Assembly: GCA_015039465.1 (NCBI GenBank)
Contig: MU130379.1
Location: 235,995 to 299,994 of the forward strand
Source of the DNA: Phlegmacium glaucopus
Lineage: Eukaryota > Basidiomycota > Agaricomycetes > Agaricales > Cortinariaceae
DNA length: 64,000 nucleotides
Direction of reading: 5' to 3'
Of this stretch, positions 55,410 through 64,000 are shown in pieces; position 1 is the stretch's first letter, and every line of letters begins with the position of its first letter. A program made the position numbers and the translations under genes. The notes under the pieces were generated by a model. The model saw only the letters and a list, made by a program, of their open reading frames with translations, made no database searches and had not been told where the DNA came from.

Positions 55410-57242
55410 TCAACTACCAAACACACGACGTCCTTGAATCCACATCCCCACCCGATTTCTCACATCTCCTATACACCACCATTTCTCAATCTCTTCGGAA
55501 CTTGGAGGTGTACATGTGTATGACTTAGTTTGAGATTCGTATTTGGAAGTTTCGAGATCGAAATAATCAAGTGCGCCGATACCCACACCAGACGTTGGAT
55601 CGTATATTTTGACTATATGGATTGAATAAATGAAGAGGGACATTAGTATTTTTGACCTATAGATACTGCCTTTTTTCTAAAAAATAAACAAAGAAGGATA
55701 AAACTCACTTTCTTGAGCATCGAACGGTAAGCCAACTCCGAATATTCCATGTAGCCCCAAAGCCATCGCACCCCCTCTTGTCGCTAAGAACAGCGCTTCC
55801 TTCCAATCAATAGATAATTTCGAATCCATAGATATTTCCGCATCCATCCCCATCACCCTACTGCCCTCTCGCATTCTCGAAACTACCACTGCCTGCCTCA
55901 TGGCATTCATTATATCCAAACTATACCCTCCAGCCACATCCGTCCCTAACCCCACTTTCACCTTTTCAATTAGAGCTTCGCGGAGTGGGAAAGGTGTGGC
56001 AGAGAAATAGGCATTGGAGAGAGGACAGTGAGCGATTGATGTCCCTTTTGAAGACAGGAGTGAGAGCTGAGAAATGGAAAGGAAAGTGCAGTGAGCTTGG
56101 ATTGTTTGAGATGTTAAGAGATTGTTCTGAGGGAGAAAATTAGTAAACGCAGAAGGTGAAGTTTTGAAAGGTCCTTCAGGAAATTTAAATTGACTTACAG
56201 AATGAAAAACATCTATATCCTCCATACCTCTCTCGGCTCTGACCCACTCGACCTGATCTTTCGCTTCTGCTAGGTGACTTTGGATTTTCACGCCTTGTTC
56301 AGCTGATATCTCACCCAAACCTTTCAACAATTCATCGGAACAAGTCGGTGTGAATCGAGGAGTTAAGACAGGTTCGACAAGACGGTGAGAGGGACTGAGC
56401 GTGCTAGTGAGCTGTTGACATCGTTTGATAAACGATTTCGCTGATTCCAGGGATTCGCGGGCGGAGTGCTCAATGTACGTATCAGTAGCAGTAGCTGCTT
56501 CAGTGGAATGGGTCTGTGGTGAAGAAATGTCGATGTCCATTGATAGTTTCCCGACATAAGCGCGTAAGCCAGCAGATTGCATGCACTCAGCAAGGATCAA
56601 ACTAGTCCATAAAATTGTTCATAAATAAGCAAAAAAACCTCCCGGTTGTAAAAACAAAAGAGAGAAAAGTGCACTTAGTCTCTTCTTTGATTGTTCCAAA
56701 AAGCAAGACGGCGCCAGTTCCATTCTCTTTAAGACGGTTTGCGAGTCGGGTGTATAGTCTATGTGCGAGATTAGGATTGGCGTCTAGACGAGATTCCGCT
56801 TTGAGAGCGTATTTATCGAGCCATTCCATCAAAGGGAGGTCTAAGCCCGTTCCTTGATAAAGGAATTGGGGGGCATGCAGATGAAGATCACAGAACGAAG
56901 GCAACAAGAAACTTCCAGATGGTATATCGAGTAATGGCTGAGCTGCAACCGCCAGATCCTGATCCTCTCTGTATCGCTGTAAGATCTCAATAGATTTAGG
57001 AGACCTGATAGATTCGAGATGAGTTATGATTCCTTCATTGTTCACAGCTTTTAAAAAACATGAGTATGTTAATAATGGTTCAGAGGAGGATTGATGGTCT
57101 GTGATACATATAAGAGGCTTAGAAAATTTGATAGGCCAGTTGCGACTGAGTGGACATACTTTAAGTTACCAATGAGATGGTTATCGAGAATTTCCAACTC
57201 GCCGAGACGAGGTGTATGAACTAGGGACCCTCGAATGAGCAT
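55410..57242 (-). CDS. Guanine deaminase, 489 aa
   Basis: There are five exons: 57242-57170, 57047-56675, 56601-56199, 56126-55709 and 55612-55410 (1470 nt, phases agree). It hydrolyses guanine to xanthine and ammonia in purine salvage, in the cytosol, using one zinc. The metal-binding FCDLHLHAPQF starts the amidohydrolase barrel, followed by DLPLMEWLDKYA. Then come RAYVGKLSMD, PRFTPTCSDEL, the zinc His region QSHLAEAKDQVEW, QAHCTFLS, SIAHCPLSNAYFS and the catalytic VGLGTDVAGG. The donor at 57169 is chosen over the next GT because it alone gives an open phase-consistent junction. It terminates with TGA. Part of the locus recurs inverted at 61155-62400. Confidence 0.93.
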
Positions 57243-58275
57243 GGATGTAGCTGTGAAAGGGAGGATGATCACATAATGGTTCGCATCCCTATTCTTGTAC
57301 ATGTCTTTTCACTGGACCGCAGAGAACAGTTTTTCCTTCAACGAAGAAAAAGGTGAATACTTGGGCAAGAAACTACATAAACTTTCTAGTGTAGCTAACT
57401 CCTTTCAAGTCCACTACCCAAGTCATCCGTTAGCAGGCAAAGCCATTTCACAATCGTTCAACCTAGTTTAGATTAATGCGGCTGTCCTTTCGACAAGTAA
57501 CATTTGTTTGATCCATGTAGGTGCTAACCAGTGAGTACAAGAACCTTATCCAACAAGGGATATGCATAGGGAACGTAACGGGGAAAAGGTTTACGCCAAA
57601 GCCTACATGCCTCTATGTGTAAGTCCTTTTCGGTGCAAGTATGCGTGTCCAGGCGTAAAATGACACGATATAAAGTGCTATATCCTTGGGAATGGCACAG
57701 ATATAAGAAAGAACGCTTGTAGGTGCACTGCAATAGAGAAGGACGATATTACATCGATACAGGAAGCGACTGAAGAAGGAAAAACTAAACTTTGTTAGAA
57801 ATATCTGGTAAGAATGGATAAACGTCCCTGTTCGCGATTGTCTTGCTTGTTCTGGTGTATTCCCTTTCTGGATCAGTTAGAAGGACGGGGGTAGTTAGAA
57901 GCAAGGTCGATGAGAGATTTGGACGCAAATATATGCAGAAGAGGGAGGGACGGCCGTTCATCCATCCAGTCTCCCTGCCCAGCTGACGAATATATTCCGA
58001 TCACCCATACGATATTTTTAGCATTATTTTCAGAGCAGTATCGTGTAGTGATGTTCTAGATGAAGGTAGACGGATACCATGTGTAATTGGGACCACCTTG
58101 AGTAAGATGATAATGCCAGCCATAGAACGTCCTGAGGAACCTCAGGGTGAAGTCACTGAAGTGATATCTGTACCTAAACCCTAACCCAAAATACATTCGT
58201 GGATAGTCGGACCAGTATTCCCACGCATTACCTTACTCGTTGTCACTCTCCGTACGCTACTAAAAACTTCAAGAA
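57243..58275. other. Divergent intergenic region of guanine deaminase and ATP4
   Basis: Two blocks, about 57243-57390 and 57870-58095, recur inverted at 61155-61480; the stretch between them is absent from the copy. No gene is supported. Confidence 0.55.
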
Positions 58276-59404
58276 ATGGTGTCTAGAATCGCTGTCAGCT
58301 CTCTGCGAGCAGCTGGTTAGTGTCCATGTCATCTAGGTATATCCGCCATACATGAACTGAAAAGAAAAAAAACACAGCTCGACCTCGACCTAGAGCATTG
58401 GTGGCTGCTATCCCTAGCATCTACGCGTACGGTTCTTTTTTCTGAATTCACTGAACCAATTTCATTTTTACTCCTTATAATAGTCGTTCAATGGCTACCA
58501 ATCCCCCACCACCCGCCGAACGAGCCTCCGAAATCATCGAGAAATTGCCATCCTCTCCTAGCCTCATCACAAAGACCGGCACAGCTCTCCTCGGAACAGG
58601 CCTCATCGCTGCTGCCATCTCGCAGGAGTTGTACGTTGTAAACGAGGAGAGTATTGTTTTGCTCGCTTCTCTGATTATGTTTACCTACATTGGCAAGGTA
58701 TAAACGTCATTTTTCAACACTTGCTATATATAATCTCTGACATGTTTTTTCTTTTCTTTCTATTGAAGATTATACGTGAGCCTTATAGTCAGTGGGCTGA
58801 CGGCCATATCAACCGCATCAAAAAGATCCTCAATGATGCTCGTGCCGAACATACTGGTGTTGTGAAAGAGCGCATCGAGTCGGTGGGTCAGATGAAGGAT
58901 GTGGTCTCCATTACTCAAGCCCTCTTTGCTCTATCAAAAGTAAGCAACTATCATCTATACTTCAAAAGTCTTTCTTCCGCTCTTTCTTGTTTTCTTTTCG
59001 GTTGCGTTTTACTCATACCCATGTCAACCAGGAAACTGCTAAACTGGAATCAGAGAACTTCGTCCAACAGCAAAAAATCGCCGTTGCTGGAGAGCTCAAG
59101 TCCGTCCTCGACAGCTGGGTGCGCTATGAACAGCAGGTAAAAGAGAGCGAACAAGCCGATCTTACCAAGTCCGTCATCGAAAAAGTCGTCGCGTCGCTCA
59201 AGGATGATAAGACTCAAAGGGACATCCTGGCTAGCGCAGTTGCAGAAATTGAGCGTGAGTAATATCTTCTCTTATTCCATATTATTGCCCGTCTCCGCTT
59301 CGTTTATCGTGGTTGTCTGGTCACGACATGGCTTCTCTCTTATATTTGATTTCAATCGTGCTTATCTCGTCCCTCTAGAACTCGTCAAGGCCAAGGCTAT
59401 TTAA
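58276..59404 (+). CDS. ATP4: Mitochondrial F1Fo ATP synthase subunit 4 (subunit b), 240 aa
   Basis: There are six exons: 58276-58315, 58378-58426, 58484-58697, 58769-58939, 59032-59254 and 59379-59404 (723 nt, phases agree). The first two short exons encode an Arg/Ala-rich mitochondrial presequence (MVSRIAVSSLRAAARPRPRA). The mature part has PPPPAERASEIIEKLP, two membrane segments around GTALLGTGLIAAAIS and VLLASLIMFTYIGK, and then the long charged helix of the peripheral stalk (KILNDARAEHTGVVKERIESV, SWVRYEQQVKESEQADL). This subunit forms the stator linking Fo to the F1 head in the inner membrane. Without the two leading exons the predicted protein would lack the presequence. A single-copy housekeeping gene that anchors this region as ordinary chromosome. 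Confidence 0.95.
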
Positions 59405-59747
59405 ACTACGTACCTCCACATCAATAGCAAAATAGAATGTTTGATGTTCGCTCTTCCACTGTTTTGAGGAATAATAACTTCAGATATATGTGTTGATATG
59501 TTCCTGAAACTAGTGTTTTTTGCTCGATGAACTTATATGAAATGTGAGCGAAAATGGTCACTGGTGAATTAGGCCCAACAACATGTAGAAAGCTATATTT
59601 GGGCTTGATGGGAAAAAGGAATCTTAACAATAAGTAAAGTCTCTCTCATCGTAGGTACGTAACAAATCAATATCTGTCTTATGCGTTGCGGGGACAGATG
59701 CAAGACTAAGATTGAAGAACAAATTATCATGAGGGTCAGTGAATGAA

Positions 59748-61020
59748 CTATAGAACTTGAACTTCGCACCTCTGCCCTAGGTTGTAAAGAGCCATGTCTG
59801 TCGTGTCATTTATGGAATCTGAATCATGGTAGGCACGAGCTTCAGCCGCAGCTATTGTTGCTAGAGTTAAAGCTTTTTCGGCATGATCGAGCGCTATTAC
59901 CCAACCAGGAAAGCTCCTTCTTGTACGCCTCTCTGCTTGTCCCCTTACAGTAGATCGCATCAGGTATGCACTAACTCCGGTCTTGTAAGACACAAGGAAT
60001 AAATAAAAAAGTGTTTCACAAATAGGTCGGAGGCTGGCAATGAATTGAGTTGGCGATTCCACGCAATTGGCGACTGTAAGTCTATGAACTCCAGGGGAGG
60101 TAGCGGTTGAATACAAAACGCCTCGCGAAAAGGTAGGTCGTGAGCCATTGGTAACAGTACTACCATCAAAGGAAAAGAACTCAAAGGTTATTCCATCGCA
60201 TAGAATACCATAAACCAGAGAAGGAGGGAATTCACGCTGGTCGTTTGCATAACTACAGGCTAGAAAACATGAGTTTTAGCTTGTATTTGAAGGGAAAGTG
60301 TAAACCATACCATCGCATTCGGCAATAACCTGTGCTATTGCATCAAAGTGTTCGTCAGCACTCCGAAGGCTGAATTTCACTTCGATGACAAGGATTGAGA
60401 GTCCACCAAAGACTGAGAAATGGTATTCAATCCGTCCTTTTGTTGTCATGCGACCAGGGATGATGGATTCAGGAGTGTTTACAATAGTCAACTCAAAAAG
60501 AGAGACAATGCGGTTGAATAGCTAATAGAAGCATCATTGAAGCATGAGCATAGTAGAATTTCTCGTAAGAAGAGTATTCACTCACTGGAGATAGAAACCT
60601 TGATCTAGCTTCCTCATTTTTATGAGAATCCGGTTCCCCATACTGATTTAGCATCATTTGAATATCACTTATTATTTCTCTGAATAGAGAGTTCGGAATG
60701 CGGGCGCGGCAGATGTCGAAGGTAGGCATGTCTCTGCCGCACAAGTCTGGCTGTAGATCGACTCTGGGGGCGATGTCCTTATATTTCACTCTTGAAAAGC
60801 TGACGTTCAGTCCTCTCTCTACAAGGACCATCAAAATAAACATTGCATTTCATAGGTCACTGGCATTACCTAGACCAAAGCGGCGCAGATCATCGAGATT
60901 AACATTATAGTGATCCATTAAGCGCAGGATCACAGATCCTGCATCGCCTGAAGACTCTATCCCAGCTCCCATGGCAGTAAATAGTTGGTCCCCTGCCAGG
61001 TTGCGTCGTCCTCGAGGCAT
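59748..61020 (-). CDS. Conserved fungal protein of unknown function, 368 aa
   Basis: There are four exons: 61020-60870, 60818-60586, 60521-60311 and 60259-59748 (1107 nt, phases agree). The start ATG at 61020 (MPRGRRNLAGD) is chosen; an ATG at 61053 in frame is possible. I recognise a basidiomycete orphan family but no named domain. The block LSILVIEVKFSL...AIAQVIAECDG followed by YGILCDGITFEFFSFD looks like the E-x-K plus Q arrangement of PD-(D/E)XK-fold proteins; that is a weak inference. No signal peptide or membrane segment is seen. It lies between ATP4 (convergent, 343 bp away) and the inverted guanine deaminase copy. Confidence 0.7.
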
Positions 61021-61154
61021 GGCTTGAGACAAGTTGTAATGTAATGATGTCATCACACAAAACACATTGTTCCAGTTCTATATGTAAGTAATAGTACGTC
61101 CTGACATTCCTCATATCTGACATTATTATCTTACTCAAGGTGTCCAACTCTTTA

Positions 61155-62400
61155 CAATACATGGTATCTGTCTAGACATCGCTGCGCGATATGGCTCTGA
61201 GAACAATGCTAAAACTATCGCATTGGTGATCGCGATATATTCGGGAGCTGGCAAAAAAAGATGAATGGATGAACAGCCGTTTCTCCTTCTTCTGCATATA
61301 TTTGCGTCCAAATCTCTCACTGACCTTGTTTATAACCATCCCGGTCCTTCCATCGGATCTAGAAATTTTATGTAGCTTCTTGCCCAAGTATTTATCTTCG
61401 TTGAGGTTCTCTGCGTTCTAATGAAAAAACATGTAACAAGAATAGGGATGCGAGCATCCTCCTTTCACAGCTTCATCCATGCTCACTCAAGGGTCTCTAG
61501 TTCATACACCCCGTCCCGGCGAGTCAAAAATTCTCGATAATTATCTCATTGGTAACTTAAAGTACGTCCGCTCGGTCGCAACTGGCCTACTATCAAAATT
61601 TCTAAGCCTCTTATATGTATCACAGACCATCAATCCTCCTCTGAACATTATTAACATACTCATATTTTAAAAGCTGTGAACAATGAGGGCATCATTACTC
61701 ATCTCGAATCTATCAGGTCCTCTAAATCTATTGAGATCTTACGGCGATATAGAGAGAATCAGGATCTGGCGTTCTGTGATCTTCATCTCCATGCCCGCCC
61801 CCCAATTCCTTTATTAAGGAACGAGCTTAGACCTCCCTTTACACTCTCAAAGTGGAATCTCGTCTAGACGCCAATCCTAATCCCGCACATAAACTACACA
61901 CGAGACTCGCAAACCGTCTTAAAGAGAATAGAACTGGCGCTGTCTTGCTTTTTGAAACATCAAAGACGTGACTTTCTCCCTTCCGTTTTTACAACCGGGA
62001 GGCTTTTGCTTACTTATGAACAATTGGACTAGTTTGATCCTTGGTCAATCCCTGGTAGTTGAACATGAAATTTGATGGATCTACCCAAATTGGCCTACGT
62101 AGAGGTTTCGATCTGGACATCATGCATGGAGGGCGTTTGATATTCACGTTCTGGGTCTGACTGGAAAACCTCATGAAGCACTTGCTCCACTCCAACTCCA
62201 TAGCCAACAAGCTTTCCTGGTATTTTGGGGTTTTGTAAACCCACAAACCATAAACTTCTCCATGGACTCGGTAAGAGTCAGCCATATGAAGTGGAGAGGA
62301 TGACGGAAGACGTGACGATTGTATATACACTGGAACCCATCCCAAAAGTTCCAATTCCATGTATCCCATACAGAATGAAAAAAGAGAAAGAGAACCCATG
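61155..62400 (+). pseudogene. Inverted, internally deleted copy of the guanine deaminase locus
   Basis: This is the reverse complement of 55080-58095 with large deletions. Upstream flank is at 61155-61478; exon 1 from 61479 (MLTQGSLVHTPRPGESKILDN, then the same intron); exon 2 from about 61675 (NNEGIITHLESI, then a deletion of about 17 codons before FCDLHLHA); the start of exon 3 is near 62035. It then jumps to the 3' flank (62040-62390). Exons 3 to 5 with the catalytic residues are gone. Multiple stops and substitutions show it is old and dead. Confidence 0.88.
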
Positions 62401-63355
62401 TTTACTAAGAGTATTTCGCAGAAAGAGCACGTGCAGTTTTTGGATGGATTCAAATCGAAAAGTAAAATCCGCATTTACTTTATTCTGCTGTCTGAATCTG
62501 GATCTACCATACGTCATTAACGTTGCATAAAAAGCGGGGTAGGTGGCTAAGGAGATCGTTTCAAAGGACCAAAAAAGATATCAAAAGTGAAAAAAAAAAC
62601 AAGTAGTCCAAGTGGTCGAGACTTTTCTCTCGACCAGACCAAATGAAAGTTCTGAACTTTGAACTTTTTGAACGAGGATGTGACCCAGTAGCTAGCTTTA
62701 GATGTTGAGAGAAGGAAAAAAAGGGCTGGAAAGAACAAAACGAAGCAATGCCAAGGATTAAATTTGGAAAAACGAAAAGGAAAGGGAGAAAGGGGAAGAG
62801 GGGAGGAACAAAGGAAGACCTGACTTGATGATTGGAACTTGGAAAGACGATAAAAAGTCTTTAGACAGAATAACCAACAATACGATAGATAAGTAAAAAG
62901 AATAAGAGGTAAGAGAAAATAAAGCTATGTGAAGGGCTTGGAATGGGTCCGAGTGGGTTTGGAGAGGATGATGGACCATGGGCTGCCAGGGGGTAAGCGA
63001 CTAGGTCACGGTAGTTATGTAGTGGAGGATGAAAATAAGATAAGGAGAAGAACCTTTCCAAGAGATGAAAAAATAATGATATCCAAAGCGACTTTCCAAC
63101 GAAGGGGAGAAAAAGGACAAATCAAATCAAGCATCTTTAAGCTTTAACATCAACGAAACGAAAACGCGTAGCGATTCAACGAGGTACGGATGACCACAGG
63201 ATCCAAGTTATTGATAGGGATAAGGGGGCGAACGAAGGCGACTATGGAGCATGGAGGAACGGATAGTGTGAGGGTGAGACGAATGCAAAGTACAATGGGA
63301 GGTTGAAGAATGGAAACATCCAGGAGGGGCATGAACAGTAGAAACATGATTCATA
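62401..63355. other. Intergenic or 3' untranslated, no gene seen
   Basis: Purine-rich on the plus strand (GAAAAGGAAAGGGAGAAAGG near 62774), which is pyrimidine-rich in the sense of the gene to the right and could be its 3' UTR. No coding signal. Confidence 0.4.
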
Positions 63356-64000
63356 TCATCTAACGGGTTGATCGTAGCAAGGGGCGTCCAGAGGAAGTAA
63401 GAGTCCACCATGCTTCATACCATGGAAGGCATGCGACGCTGGTATTGCGGTACGCTGGTTGAACGCACAGGTGGTGGACGTGAGGTTGGTCTGCGGAATG
63501 TCTGGAGAAAAGTAGACGAGTCAGCGTGTGAAAAAAAATCCAGAGAGCTAAAATTAAAGCATTGGAACGGAGAAATGACCAGATACGATGAGAAATTCAG
63601 AATGGGAAGAAAGCAACCGAACAAAGAAAAAGACAAAAAAGACGCACATGTCTTGACATGATCATCTTAGCCATTGATACTGGTACATCTGATTGATAGA
63701 GCGCTGGTACTATGGTAATAAGATAAGATGAAGCATGGTTCGATCTATCATATCAAACGTACATGGATGCTCAAACGCTGGTCCCGGTCGTCTACCTCGC
63801 TGTTGTTGTACTTGCCAACCACGCTCCGTTTCCGACATGGTTAGTCCATTGATCCTGTTTCTGACATTGGTGGGTAGGGCAGGTAGACTATCCCATTTTA
63901 GAAGTCCCCAACACCAGGAAGTGGTCTTGTTGTCCGTCGTCGTACTGCGCACGACTATCGTAGGCTTTTCAGGTTGTTTCCCTTTCACAGCGCTCGAAGT
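63356..64000 (-). CDS. 3' end of an unidentified gene, continues beyond the window
   Basis: The minus frame is open from the right edge: AVKGKQPEKPTIVVRSTT, KWDSLPALPTNVRNRIN, MSETERGWQVQQQRGRRPGPAFEHP. A GTACGT donor at 63762 and an AG at 63502 join in phase to a last exon (63501-63356) ending QPVR and TGA. The 261-nt intron is long for this genome, so the last exon is uncertain. No domain is recognisable in this low-complexity tail. Confidence 0.4.

Noticed and set aside
62010..62474. 154-aa minus-strand frame near the guanine deaminase copy
   Set aside because: It is read from duplicated non-coding 3' flank of guanine deaminase.

Overview
The window is fungal, almost certainly a basidiomycete (Agaricomycetes type). 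The evidence is host genes split by many 50-60 nt GT-AG introns, FunK1 kinases and Plavaka transposases, a mitochondrial ATP4 gene with five short introns, and F-box proteins of the basidiomycete style. Nothing prokaryotic is visible.

Layout. From 1 to about 50.5 kb lies a transposon island. It holds a Tnp2/CACTA-like transposase end (1-1852), a dead FunK1 kinase (2224-4310), a Ty1/copia element on the minus strand (5471-11970) carrying a nested hAT-like foldback element (9394-10996), and a dispersed repeat R (13643-15056). An intact six-exon gene for a 942-aa P-loop NTPase with a probable nuclease-like C-terminus follows (15958-19215). Next come a second copia family (19678-25745) with a solo LTR inside it, a Plavaka transposase relic (26707-30363), and a truncated hAT-like element with a tRNA-like module (30364-30725). 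Then follow a chromodomain Ty3/gypsy element (about 30810-36732), a degenerate multi-exon gene split by a third hAT-like element (39710-41641), two more R copies around an assembly gap, a truncated second copy of the copia family (43687-47085, again with a nested solo LTR), and a truncated, frameshifted second copy of the NTPase gene (47530-50550).

From 50.9 kb to the end the sequence is ordinary, gene-dense chromosome: F-box protein, WrbA-type quinone reductase, guanine deaminase, ATP synthase subunit 4, an orphan protein, an inverted and internally deleted copy of the guanine deaminase locus, and the 3' end of a further gene.

Three themes stand out. (1) The dead elements are broken mainly by TGA at positions where their families carry arginine, and two catalytic residues are lost by GpX changes after C. 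This is what CpG-restricted C-to-T mutation predicts. (2) The NTPase gene sits intact inside this mutated island and has been partly duplicated with its introns. (3) Three non-autonomous hAT-like families share one terminus but have family-specific GGA-TCC-type motif arrays, and two of them carry tRNA-like A/B-box sequences.
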